Assembly: GCA_942159475.1 (NCBI GenBank)
Contig: OW804102.1
Location: 24,990,684 to 25,054,683, forward strand
DNA length: 64,000 nucleotides
Reading direction: 5' to 3'
Source of the DNA: Sthenelais limicola
Lineage: Eukaryota > Annelida > Polychaeta > Phyllodocida > Sigalionidae
In this document: positions 40,790-51,345 of the stretch, piece after piece
Layout of the letters: every line of letters starts with the position of its first letter
Position numbering within the stretch: position 1 is the stretch's first letter
Notes under the pieces: model-generated
What the model saw: the letters and a program-made list of their open reading frames with translations, nothing else
Told to the model about the DNA's origin: nothing
Database searches by the model: none
Made by a program: the position numbers and the translations under genes

Positions 40790-41935
40790 TGCATACCTAG
40801 CACATGCATGCATACCTAGCACATGCATGCATACCTAGCACATACATAGCTAGCACATGCATGCATAGCTAGCACATACATAGCTAGCACATACATATGT
40901 AGCACATACATATGTAGCACATACATATGTAGCACATACATATGTAGCACATACATATGTAGCACATACATATGTAGCACATACATACGTAGCACATACA
41001 TAAATGTCCCCAGGGCTCATACTATGCACCATGGCGGGGAACACATGCATGCATACCTAGCACAAACGTAGCTAGCACATACGTAGCTAGCACATACGTA
41101 GCTAGCACATACATAGCTAGCACATACATAGCTAGCACATACATATGTAGCACATACATATGTAGCACATACATAGCTAGCACATACATATGTAGCACAT
41201 ACATAGCTAGCACATACATAGCTAGCACATACATAGCTAGCACATACATATGTAGCACATACATAGCTAGCACATACATATGTAGCACATACATATGTAG
41301 CACATACATATGTAGCACATACATAAATGTCCCCAGGGCTCATACTATGCACCATGGCGGGGAACACATGCATGCATACCTAGCACATACGTAGCTAGCA
41401 CATACGTAGCTAGCACATACGTAGCTAGCACATACGTAGCTAGCACATACATAGCTAGCACATACATAGCTAGCACATACATAGCTAGCACATACATACG
41501 TAGCACATACATACGTAGCACATACATACGTAGCACATACATAAATGTCCCCAGGGCTCATACTATGCACCATGGCGGGGAACACATGCATGCATACCTA
41601 GCACATACGTAGCTAGCACATACGTAGCTAGCACATACGTAGCTAGCACATACGTAGCTAGCACATACGTAGCTAGCACATACGTAGCTAGCACATACGT
41701 AGCTAGCACATACGTAGCTAGCACATACGTAGCTAGCACATACGTAGCTAGCACATACATAGCTAGCACATACATAGCTAGCACATACATAGCTAGCACA
41801 TACATAGCTAGCACATACATATGTAGCACATACATAGCTAGCACATACATATGTAGCACATACATATGTAGCACATACATATGTAGCACATACATACGTA
41901 GCACATACATACGTAGCACATACATAAATGTGATG
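40757..41935. repeat. 15-bp minisatellite with higher-order blocks
   Basis: About 1.2 kb of CACATACGTAGCTAG-type 15-mers. An identical spacer (AAATGTCCCCAGGGCTCATA...CCATGGCGGGGAACACATGC) recurs at 41002, 41325 and 41543, dividing the array into blocks. In the later blocks variants follow an order: GTAGCTAG first, ATAGCTAG next, then ATATGTAG or ATACGTAG. All long YVCA- or MYVL-type frames on the minus strand are products of the 15-base period. Confidence 0.95.
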
Positions 41936-42227
41936 CAATAATGTAGCATAGCCTGGATATGGATTTGCAAGATGAAATAATTTCCCTTGGAATGAAGGGA
42001 TACATGGGGTTTGGGCCTGTAGAGATTTAAGGTTGATTAGTTTAAGTTTTTAGTTTCCCTCAGAATGAAGGGATATATGGAGATTGGACCTAGATTTTAA
42101 AAAGTTTAAACTGTTGTTGTTTAAACAAACAACAGGTGTGATACATCTGCATGGGTCCACAGGCCTTATCTTATCTCTGGCCCATTAGTTACAGACACAA
42201 CACAATTTAGTTCCAGACATGAGCATA
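41936..42227. other. Short duplicated sequence
   Basis: AATGAAGGGATACATGGGG near 41992 and AATGAAGGGATATATGGAG near 42064, about 72 bases apart, form a diverged tandem duplication. No gene. Confidence 0.45.
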
Positions 42228-42460
42228 CATGTATGGGTTCGATTTTCAGAAAATGTACAATTCACTTTAACCAATTCACTTTAACCAATCTGTAATAACC
42301 CACATCTCAGACCCAAATAAATTTCTAAATACATTTCAACATAAACAAACAGAATGCAATACAAAACATACTTGAATTTACATACTATTGACCAAATCGC
42401 AGCCAGCCTTGCATACTGAATGTGTACAACTACCAATTGTACATATTTCTGACTATTTCT
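42228..42460 (-). mobile_element. MITE family A copy
   Basis: CATGTATGGGTTCGATTTTC at the left, an internal duplication of CAATTCACTTTAACC, ACAAACAGAATGCAATAC and CAACTACCAATTGTACAT at the right. Confidence 0.8.
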
Positions 42461-42485
42461 GGCAGGAGGACTGGCAGGAGGAGCC

Positions 42486-42722
42486 CACCATGAGACAGAT
42501 TTTCAGGACATGTACAATTCACTTCAACAATTCACTTTTACCAATCTCTAATAACCAACATTTCACACCAAAATAAAGTTCAAAATACATTGCAACCTAA
42601 CCAAACTGAATGCAGTACAAAACATACTCCAATCTATTCAGTACTATTCAACTTGGAGCCTGATTTATATGCTCAATGTGTGCATCCAATTGTACACATG
42701 CAATCCAATTGTACACATGACT
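42486..42722 (-). mobile_element. MITE family A, adjacent second copy
   Basis: ACCATGAGACAGATTTTCAG, TGTACAATTCACTTCAACAA, TTCAAAATACATTGCAACCT and TCCAATTGTACACATG, the last duplicated. It shares the CAATTCACTTTTACC variant with its neighbour, so the pair probably arose by local duplication. Confidence 0.8.
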
Positions 42723-43084
42723 CTGGAATGTTGGGAATGTCGACCAACGACGACGACGACCAACGACGACGAACCAAATCCCCGACTATACTATACTTAA
42801 TTTTATTTTAGTTAAAGTAATAAATGGCAAATTAATAAATTTGCCATTAATAAAATCCAACAGCGTCCAAAGACTAGAACTGAAAACTGTTATCATCTGC
42901 TGTCTCGCCAATGTACTTACTCCTCTGTCTGTTGAATTTCTCATTTCACCATGTCATAAAAATTGTTATTATTATCTCCAATAAAATTATAATTTATTTC
43001 ATGTTGACGATTATTGAAAGTCTGTAATCTAATTAACGACCAAAGCAAGAAATTAGGCACTCGACGGAAGAACTATTTGAGCAG
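42723..43084. other. Gap with ACG triplet run
   Basis: AACGACGACGACGACCAACG near 42746-42772 is a short CGA microsatellite. No exon. Confidence 0.45.
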
Positions 43085-43166
43085 TTATACTGTTTATTCA
43101 GAATGTTGAACCACCTTATTGTAAAACAGCGACAACTAAGAACTCTTGAATTGAATTGAATTGAGT
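43085..43166 (+). mobile_element. Retroposon tail with (GAATT)n
   Basis: GTTTATTCAGAATGTTGAAC ... CTAAGAACTCTTGAATTGAATTGAATTGAG, the same tail type as at 32766. Only the 3' end is recognisable. Confidence 0.4.
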
Positions 43167-43535
43167 GAGATCCCCCCTGTATCTGTATTTATTTCTGAAC
43201 AATATTACAATAGAACATTGCTATTCACAATTGAACCTGAAATTAACCAATAGAAGAAAGACTTCCTCTTTTGGTATTTGAGAACAGACAGGAACCAGCA
43301 CCTGACACACTTTACCAGAACGACTAACTTCAGAAAATCTATAAACTTTTGGTTGTTGTTTGAGAATGTGCTGACGAGAGAATAAGAGCTGTTTTGTGTG
43401 AGAGAGAAGAGATGAGTGACGTGAAGGGGCGGTAGTGACTGATGGAGGAGAGGGGAGAGATGAATGGGGAGCTTGCCACCCATGTTCATCAAACCTCCAA
43501 ACAATTAATCCTCATTAACACTCAAAACTACACCT
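43167..43535. other. No feature recognised
   Basis: Unique sequence; short purine patch 43430-43470. Confidence 0.35.
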
Positions 43536-44000
43536 CCCCTCCTCCTCCTCCTTCTCCTCAGTCTAAGGCTTTTGTCCTTGTCCTCCCTCCTCCACCTTCA
43601 TGTTCTCTCTCTTCACTCTTTCTGCTTTCTATCTTCTCTCTCATTCCTTCCGTTTGTCTGCTCTCTCGCCTCTCTTCCCTGTCTGACTCTCCTCGCTATC
43701 TCTCATTTTATTCCTCTCTCTCTGTCTATTCTCTTTCTTTCAGCTCTATCTCATCGTTCTCCTCTCTGCCTCATGGCGTTGATTTGAAGATCTAGAATAG
43801 GCTAGAAGTCTAACAACTAATTCTGCCTTCAAATATCGCATTAACTCATGTGACACGACAAGAGGATAAATAATGGTCTATGTATCTATCCATCCCTCTT
43901 TCTTTCCTTTTGTCCTCTCTCTGCACATTCCCTCTGTGTCCTCCTTCTGTTTCTTTCCTTCTCCCCTCTGTCACTCTCTCTCTCTCTCTCCTACACTGTC
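43536..44000. repeat. Pyrimidine-rich tracts
   Basis: Two C/T-rich segments (43536-43775 and 43885-43995) separated by unique sequence, with CTCTCTCTCTCTC near 43975. Overlapping Ser/Leu-rich frames are artefacts. Confidence 0.75.
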
Positions 44001-44668
44001 TGACGACTGGTACTCAGCAAAACTTGAAATCATTTGTGATTGTTCTAAAGAAGTGAAATCATTAAAGCTTTCATTACTTTAACCACATGTTCCATATTAA
44101 GTGCCGTATACACCAGCAAAACAATATGACTAGGGTGAAATGTCGCTCTGTTGGCGTCTACCTGTCCGGATAAGAGTAATGCATATATATATAACCAAAT
44201 GTCCATCGAGAGACGACTGGTTAATATTGTACACTATCGCCACACATACAAGATGGAAGGGTTTTTTAATGTCTAATAAGACAACCTTAAAAAGGACACA
44301 AGATCATATTGCCATAAATGAAGATGCAGATTCATTTCAGTCGAGAACTGCCAACATCTGTCCACAGGAAAAGAAAGAGAAGCTACATTGGCAAAATGTA
44401 GATATTGAATGCTCATTTGTGCTGGCTTCTTCTCATCAGTTTTATTTTGCCTGTGTAAGGAATAGTGTAGATGAAGCTACTGTATATATAATACAAGTAT
44501 GATTACCAATTATTAAGGAGGACACTGTCTCATCATATGTAATAATAAGAGAGAATGGAATACACGGTAATGATGTAAATATAGCTTGAAAGACGGATTG
44601 ATACTTATTAAATGTACGGTACGGCGAATGTAGCCTATATTACATGTGTATATGTACAGTTTTCGCAG
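44001..44668. other. No supported gene; one 120-codon frame
   Basis: The frame at 44140-44502 (+) has mixed composition (ends DEATVYIIQV) but its length is within what chance gives in 64 kb, and I found no acceptor, donor or poly(A) signal that fits. Left uncalled. Confidence 0.3.
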
Positions 44669-44827
44669 GATGAAACATATCGCGTAAATGTCAAATTTTT
44701 CTGTAATAAATTCTGTGCAATAAAAAGAAGCTATCTGTATGTAAATCGTCAGAACTTGCAACTACAGCACCACATGAAGGCACATAAGCAGCTCAGCTAC
44801 TTGAGCACCTCGAAAACAGGGAAGTAA
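44669..44827 (+). CDS. Weak terminal-exon candidate
   Basis: CAGTTTTCGCAG (AG at 44667-44668) precedes a phase-0 frame of 52 codons ending TAA. The peptide is basic and mixed in composition: DETYRVNVKFFCNKFC near the start, then YLYVNRQNLQLQHHMKAHK, ending STSKTGK. The polypyrimidine tract is poor and no poly(A) signal follows closely, so this may be a chance frame. No family recognised. Confidence 0.15.
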   Translation, partial: DETYRVNVKFFCNKFCAIKRSYLYVNRQNLQLQHHMKAHKQLSYLSTSKTGK

Positions 44828-45364
44828 ACCACCAATATGTTGGGCGACGAGTCCGTGGGGTAGTCCAACTGATAGCCAGAATTGAGGTTTTAATTCAATC
44901 TCTCCGAAAATAGGTGAAGCGTATATAATGCGAGATAGGAAAGGGTAGAACAGAATATATTGGTTATTGTTGCTGCAATATTGTCACTTCAATATCCCCA
45001 CAGGCCAGAATAATATTGGCAATAGCTTTCTATAAGAGATTGATCCATTTCTTTAGAGTGCTTTGAAGGTTTGGGGTTTAAGAGGAGGAGAGGCAAAATT
45101 GTCCCTAAGCTATCCATGGATAAAGCTTTGATATATTTTGTTGGTACTTGTAAAATTTAAAGTCTCACTCAAATTATGATGTTATTTAATAGATAAATTG
45201 CAATATTTACGCGGGTTTAGAAACAAAGGATTTTCTTTGTAAAAGAGTGTTAGGGTCAACATCCTTCTAAGGACGTCCCCATTTACAATTTTCGAATTAA
45301 GGAAAAAGCTCAGAATAGGTATAATTTATAGTTAAGATAGTTAAGAATCTATTCACTCTTAGCA
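44828..45364. other. No feature recognised
   Basis: AT-rich unique sequence. Confidence 0.35.
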
Positions 45365-45440
45365 CGCTCAGCTAACATCGGTCAAAAACTTACAATGTTT
45401 TATCTTTGTTGTTGTTCTATTCTTTTCCAACCCATCTAAT
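45365..45440 (+). mobile_element. MITE family E fragment
   Basis: CAGCTAACATCGGTCAAAAA and TTCTATTCTTTTCCAACCCA match the left part of the 21150 copy; the ends are lost. Confidence 0.45.
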
Positions 45441-45967
45441 ATATTATATTACTAGATTTATAGAATAGTTATTATTATATTAAAAATCTATTTGAAGATG
45501 CCTACAGTGATCTGTCAGCAAAATGTATACAATGCTAAACCTTAAACAGAATGTCCCACTTTAAAAATAACCAGAAGCAGTCAGAATGTATACGTATCCA
45601 TAAAATATCTTACAAGATGTATATTCTAATTTAAATCCAAATCCTGTTATCGAGCAAGAGAGACATTTTTCCAATGTCGAAACCCAATGTTATTTATGTG
45701 CAATGGACAGTTGTAAATCCATTCGTACCAAACCATCGCTGACATGCCAGGATAGAAGGGAGCGGAGTTATCTATGCAGACTGATGAATATTCATTAGGG
45801 CAAGATAAGAGAATCGCCCAAAGCACCCTCCTCCTCATGCTCCTCCTGTCCTTCCTCCTAGCCCCTCTATGGAGACATAAACCTCAGTGAAACAAAAGCA
45901 GCTGAGATGGTCTATTCATAGCCCTGACTAGCTTAGATAGGTATCACCCACCTTGTCTTTCTTCCAG
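45441..45967. other. No feature recognised
   Basis: AT-rich, with an acceptor-like right end (CCTGACTAGC branch-point-like sequence near 45925; CTTGTCTTTCTTCCAG at 45952-45967). Confidence 0.35.
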
Positions 45968-46059
45968 CTTCCTATTTAATTAATATGAATGAAGGGCCAG
46001 GGAGGGAGCATGGACCATCTGAGATAGACAGCATGAATAGTCTGATATTCATAGGCTAA
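45968..46059 (+). CDS. Small terminal-exon candidate
   Basis: A strong acceptor (CACCTTGTCTTTCTTCCAG) with a branch-point-like CTGAC about 40 bases upstream opens one frame of 29 codons ending TAA; the other two frames stop within 15 bases. The intron would be phase 1. The peptide includes MNEGPGREHGPSEIDSMNS and ends LIFIG. No poly(A) signal nearby. The splice site is convincing, the short frame is not. Confidence 0.2.
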
Positions 46060-47039
46060 GGTATCATGTCTACAAAGCCCTTGTTCCAGTTGGCGTTCAT
46101 TGGAAGAACGTCCAATTGAAATTTACCACCCCAAAGGGCACTTCCCACTATTATATTTTAATTTAATTGAATGTATTCTTTATTCAATTCTGTTATTTGA
46201 TTGTTAATGCAAGATTACAAGTTTCTAAAAAAAAAAGGTATTCCTGGTCAATTGAATTAAATGAATAATTCATTTGAGACTTTCCAGGCCGTCCATTATA
46301 CACCAATTTCTCAGTAAGAGAAAAGATAAAAGAATAAAACAGAGGAAGAATAGAACAGCTTAGAACTATTTTATAATTCTATAGTTCTTGGTGCTGAATT
46401 TTGAAGACATTGCAGTTTTTGTAATCTCGATTTTAGGCCTGAGTCAGAAATGAAATATGCAAAGTCTAGCTGGGTGGAAACAAGACTAAGAGGGAACAGG
46501 AAAATCAAATTCTTCTTTCCAAGGTTGAGGGTGTCCGTCATAAGCCGGTTAACACCTCAGCACCCAATATTCCCACTGCAAGGCGTCAGCTTCCTTCATT
46601 CCCCACAAAAGCCCTCCTCTCTGACTTCAGAGTCTGCCATGGCAGCTTTTCAACATTCCCTTTTTGCTTGACATTTTGATTCCTGCATCTTTGAAATATG
46701 AATTCTAAACTATGCCAGTTTATTGAGAATGTTACAACTGCCTCCTAATTTGACCAGATAAATTCAATGGCTACATACCTATATCTCCCTTACTACTCAT
46801 GCTCGTGGCCTTTCCCTCAAGCAGTTTCATATTCACTGAGCAGAGTGATAGAGGGAGAGGGGGAGCATAGACATAGGGGGTTGCAGTCGGAGAGAGGGTG
46901 TATGTGAGGAGGGGGAGCAGGTCTTCCACCAACCCGGCTAATAGCTCAGGCCCCATCATTGACCCTCTCAAGTTGGCCATAAGAGGGTGGCGAGGAGGTC
47001 AGGAGAGACAGGACCTCAGTGTGCCAGTTCTAACTCGAG
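46060..47039. other. No supported gene
   Basis: Contains a poly-A run near 46228. Short frames at 46450 and 46771 have no splice support; a GGAGAGGGGGAG purine patch is near 46850-46920. Confidence 0.35.
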
Positions 47040-47089
47040 TTGCTCACACCACCACATAATGAGCATATCCGAGCAGTTCTGAGCATATC

Positions 47090-47245
47090 ACCAATATGGC
47101 GCCAAATCAAGCCATATTCACTCCCCATGGCAACCAAACCCAGCCATTGCCATGGCAACCACACTAACCAGCGCCTCTGCAAGTAGTCCGGGACTTGTGT
47201 GAGCATGCGCAAAGGACGTAAGTACTGATGTCCTTCCGGTGTTGA
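47090..47245. promoter_or_regulatory. Promoter-like island with RFX, E2F/YY1, NRF1 and ETS motifs
   Basis: AATATGGCGCCAAAT (47093-47107; YY1 and E2F-like), CCATGGCAACC (47125), ATTGCCATGGCAAC (47146-47159, a near-perfect palindromic RFX X-box), GAGCATGCGCAAAG (NRF1 half-site 47203-47211) and CTTCCGGT (ETS reverse, 47233-47240) in 150 bases. X-boxes are typical of ciliary gene promoters. Direction and first exon are not determined. Confidence 0.4.
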
Positions 47246-48000
47246 GAGGTCATTAGGATGACTGGGGGACAAGGGTGAAGAGGGTGTGGAGTGCTGGCAA
47301 GGGGTGTATACTCATACAGAAGGCCAATATCTCGCCAGAAATACTAGATTCCTATAATGTCTGGGCCACATAGAGGAATTGTGCAGTCTTGGCAGATATT
47401 TTATTATCCATTGATATAGCTTTTTATACTATACACAATTTCTACTTCTTTTCTCTTTCTTTTTATATTGAGATTTATTAACAGCTCTCGGTTGCTCCTC
47501 TTTTCAGGCTGTTAATTTCAGGAGCTGACTCTATAGGAAGTACTTTTAGAAAAGGTCCTTCACAACTTTAAAAAGACCACAACTTTAAAATGTTTCCTTT
47601 TCGGATCACTAAAGGCATATATCATGGATCATTTAAGACAGTCCTTGCTACACAACTGGTGTATATTTTCAATCCTCCAACTAACATTGTTTTTTATTTA
47701 ATTTCCAATTGATTCATATTTCTTTGTTCATTTAATTGTCGTTAAAGGCATGATATCTAATAAATTCTTATTTCTGGAGTGTTCGGATCAAGGAGTGAAT
47801 CTAAATTGAATAAATTGATTTTTGATCATGGATCTTTACAAGCGTTGCTGTCTACATGAAAATAGAAGTTCTATACCACCCCACTCACCTACATATAAAA
47901 AGAACCAACTTTTACATAATAAAAGTCCAGTCCAGTTCACTAATGACAAGGCCATTGTAATAGGCATGTGCAACAAAACCCCTAAAGGCCCCTGCCCCTG
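47246..48000. other. No feature recognised
   Basis: AT-rich unique sequence. Confidence 0.35.
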
Positions 48001-48190
48001 AGCCAATCAAAGAGCCTGTTACATAATTACAGGCCATCCAACCTGCAAGGCGAAGACAAAAGCTCTGTGGACGAACTGAGAGGTGGGTTGGGGCAGTGAG
48101 AGGGGGGACAAAGATTTAATAGAACATGTGGTATCACGCTATAGCGGGTCCTCCAGGTGAGGGGGCTGACCCACCCTGGAGAAAGGTAAG
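48001..48190 (+). promoter_or_regulatory. CCAAT box followed by two donor-like sites
   Basis: AGCCAATCAAAG at 48001 (NF-Y type), then CCTCCAG|GTGAGGGGG near 48155 and GGAGAAAG|GTAAGTGG near 48185. This could be a promoter with a non-coding first exon and alternative donors; no TATA or initiator at a convincing distance, and no open ATG frame reaches either donor with good context. Confidence 0.2.
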
Positions 48191-48536
48191 TGGTTTGCTA
48201 TAGGGTATCCGTACTGGTATCATGCAATGTCCTCCTTAAATTTACGTACTGTAAACTGGGCGCTATGATCTGATACTGGGGTCTGTAAATATACTGGTTT
48301 ACTAAAGGTTAACACTGTTGGACTCCTCTTAATCCCATCTCCTATGTAACTTCACTTAACACAAAATAAAAAGAAATATCTTTCATTTCTGCCCGTTTTC
48401 TGTGGCAGTATATGTTTAATGACATTACTTTATCATTAATATAAACACACCATATACACTTCATTGGTTTTAATTATTCACCCCAATAATCTAATTCACT
48501 TCTTAGTTCAGCCTACTATGGCTTATATGACTTGAT
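48191..48536. other. No feature recognised
   Basis: AT-rich. Confidence 0.35.
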
Positions 48537-48922
48537 GCATAGGGGATTTGCATATCTCACTGCACATGTCTATTACACTTACAGTGCATGCTGGGATAGA
48601 TTCAATTCAAACCTGACATACAAATATTTTTATCGGAAGATGCAAGCAAAATCATTGCTTGTGTAAATGATCTTCTCATGATCATGCAACCTGATTTGCA
48701 TGGAATTATGGGACTGTTTCCATAACGCAAGTTCCAATCTTTCCCATGATGCATTAAGTTCTCATAGATCTATCATGGTGGTAAACAACATTCTTGCAAT
48801 CTTTGATAATGCAAATATTGCTAAATATATGTATGTAATACATGTATGTCAAACCTGACCCGAATCTACCCCAACATGCACTGTAACATACATGCGCAGT
48901 GGCACATGCAACTCCCCTATTG
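48537..48922. mobile_element. MITE family B, inverted composite
   Basis: The left 125 bases are a forward copy (AGGGGATTTGCATATCTC, GTGCATGCTGGGATAGATTC). From about 48690 the sequence is a reverse copy (TTTCCCATGATGCATTAA, CAACATGCACTGTAA, GCAACTCCCCTATTGG). Both outer ends are therefore the same left terminus in head-to-head orientation. Octamers ATTTGCAT at 48546-48553 and 48694-48701. Confidence 0.8.
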
Positions 48923-49632
48923 GCGAGGGGAATAAGGTGAGGTAGATTGAAGCGCATTAATCACAGCAATGAGTAATCCCTCTTCCCTAATGAGATACAA
49001 GTGTAAATTATTATGCCTCAGCTCAGTGATAGGCAACTTCCATGATTGGGTATAAATCACTGGTTCGCGTCCTAATGGATGTCTATGGTGTCACTAATGT
49101 ATTATTAATAATAATTAATATTCAATTAACTTAGATGTGTTGTCATGTACGATAATTATCTAGTCCAAGTTGAGAAAAGAATTATTTATTACATACATGA
49201 GAAATATAAGCCCTATTAAAAATTGATAAAAGCTGAATAAAAAATATTTCATACAAATATAATATAAGGTTGTACTACATATGAATCATGGCTACGATTT
49301 ATCTTATTTTTAACGCAGTTATGAAAGTACAAAGGATAAGAAAAACATTTGGAAAAGACCAGTACACAGTAAGAGAGTTCAGTCAGATAATGTTTACTGG
49401 TGGCTTTGTTAAACAGCTAGAGGTCTAAAAACAACCACAACTCTCTCTTACAGGAGGAGGAGGGGGAGGGAGTGGGTGGAGGTGAAGCGGCTGGAGGAAG
49501 TGTTATAGATGCTCTGGAGAAAAGAACAAGTAACGAGACTCTACAATCAAGGTCAGAGTAAGACTTAGTGCTTCAAAACAAGCCCATGTATGTACAGGTC
49601 TACCCACATACTGACATTTCACCAAGCTGCGT
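48923..49632. other. No supported gene
   Basis: AT-rich, with a GGAGGAGGAGGGGGAGGGAG purine patch near 49453-49472. Confidence 0.35.
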
Positions 49633-49954
49633 GTTAAACTTGTATTCTCAGTTAAAGCTGCACTCGCAGTTAAAGCTAGTCTCAGTTAAAGCAGCACTCT
49701 CAGTTAAAGCTGCAGTCTCAGTTAAACCTGCACTCTCAGGTAAACCTGCACTCTCAGTTAAACCTGCACTCTCAGTTAAACCTGCACTCTCAGTTAAACC
49801 TGCACTCTCGGTTAAACCTGCACTTTCAGTTAAACCTGCACTCTCAGTTAAAGCTGCACTCTCAGTTAAAGCTGCACTTTCAGTTAAACTTGCACTTCCA
49901 GTTAAACCTGCACTTTCAGTTAAATCTGGAGTCTCAGTTAAATTTGCAGCTTCA
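49633..49954 (+). repeat. 18-bp minisatellite derived from a MITE end
   Basis: About 18 units of GTTAAAGCTGCACTCTCA or GTTAAACCTGCACTCTCA. The unit equals the terminal sequence of family E, present once in the 21150 copy (CATTAAAGCTACACTCTCTG). The array joins directly to the family E right half. The (SVKPAL)n frame and its antisense frame are artefacts of the six-codon period. Confidence 0.9.
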
Positions 49955-50175
49955 TAAAAGTCCACATTTATATTTCAGAGACCCGCCAAAATTCTTTCCG
50001 GCTGAGGCTTCACTAATTTTCACTCCCCAGCACTATTTTTCCTTCCGCTAATTTGACTTCAAATTCTTGAACAAAGATATAAGAGCAGGTAATGAATTGA
50101 TAAATGCAGTCTTATAAGTCATACAATGAATAAATTTGATAATATATTAATCATAACAGCTGGGAATGCAGCTTT
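49955..50175 (+). mobile_element. MITE family E, right half
   Basis: GAGACCCGCCAAAATTC, GCTAATTTGACTTCAAATTC, AATTGATAAATGCAGTCTTA and TCATAACAGCTGGGAATG end in GCAGCTTTAAA, the inverse of TTTAAAGCTGC at the left. The left end is expanded into the adjoining minisatellite. Confidence 0.75.
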
Positions 50176-50696
50176 AAATATGGTAAAGGCTGGAGTACAC
50201 AGTGGTCAATGATAGAGTTGTCAGAAGTGAAAAAGGACAGGCCCATGTCAAGGTTGTCCACAGTGCAGGCACGGAGACAAGGGCAAGTCAAGGGTTTGTA
50301 ATAAATATTTTACTACGACCATTCATCATAGAGAATTTTAATGGATTCATTTATCTTACAGGGGCAAGTTATGACCATATGCCTTCAGTGTAAAGAAACA
50401 ATATACTGGCAAAACAGCCATTGAACCTTTCAATTCTTCCCCTTCCATCTCCAGATCTTTCAATATTTGTGGCTTTTTGATTATTTCCAAGGCGATATAT
50501 TCTGAATAACTTCCCCCAAACCTGGGATGGGGTTTACACTTATGGAAGCAAATGATATCGCATCACAGCGGAGATTGATTTGGTGCGATACAATAAGAAC
50601 AGATGATCCATCTCAAATTGTATTTCACATCTTCCCTTGCCCAATGAACTTTCTATTTCTTTTGTTTTGCTGTTTTCGTCTGCATCTACAGCAGGT
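50176..50696. other. No supported gene
   Basis: Frames at 50202 and 50527 lack splice support; the latter runs into the next MITE. Confidence 0.35.
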
Positions 50697-50917
50697 GGAT
50701 GAGCTTCAGAAAATGTACAATCGGCAGCACTACACATTTAGTCAATTCTGCGAAATTAAGCCGAAAAACGGTCAACACTAGGTATTGCTGAGTATGTTTG
50801 GTATTGCCTTGATTCAAACACTCTGTTTGGTTATGTTGAACTGAATTTTGAACTGAATTTTTGTCCTAAATTTGGGTTATTTGAGGGGATGGTACATTTT
50901 CTGACGATTTCACCCAG
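50697..50917 (+). mobile_element. MITE family A copy
   Basis: GAGCTTCAGAAAATGTACAA, ACACATTTAGTCAATTCTGC, GCCTTGATTCAAACACTCTG and GATGGTACATTTTCTGACGA. The right end is slightly shortened. Confidence 0.85.
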
Positions 50918-50939
50918 GTACTAATTCTGGTGCAGCTCC

Positions 50940-51345
50940 TTATCATCTCTTGTACTTTCCACTGCTCTTCTCCTTTCTTCTCTACTTCATTTTCTTCTTG
51001 ATTCTCTTTTGTTCTCTTCTATATCTTCTCCCTTCACCAGTTCCTCTTCCTTCATTCTCCAGTTCCTCCTCCTTCCTCCTTCCCCCTTCCCTTTTCTCAC
51101 ATATGCTCTTCCTCTCCCTCGCCCTTTTCTTGACGTACCCCTTTCTCTCCCTCCTCCTCTTCCCGCCCCCGTCCTATTCCCCTTCCTCTTCTGCCTGCCC
51201 CTCATCTTCCCCTCTTCATTAACCTCCTTTTCCTCCTCTCTTTCCCGCTTCCACATCTCCTCCTTCTCTCTGCCTGCCTCCCCTTTTTTCCTCACTTTTC
51301 TCCACCTCCACCCAATACCACCCCCACCACCCTACCCCCTCCCTC
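50940..51345. repeat. Homopyrimidine tract
   Basis: About 400 bases of C and T (CTCCTCCTTCCTCC, CCCTTCCCTTTTC). Frames of 90-127 codons on both strands are artefacts. Confidence 0.85.

Noticed and set aside
40816..41970. Many minus-strand frames rich in YVCA or MYVLH
   Set aside because: Products of the 15-bp minisatellite; every frame without a stop in the unit is open.
44140..44502. 120-codon frame with mixed composition
   Set aside because: No matching splice sites or poly(A) signal; a few frames this long are expected by chance.
49568..49965. Open frames of 129 (+) and 105 (-) codons with (SVKPAL)n or (GLTESA)n repeats
   Set aside because: The 18-bp repeat period keeps frames open on both strands; the unit comes from a MITE end.
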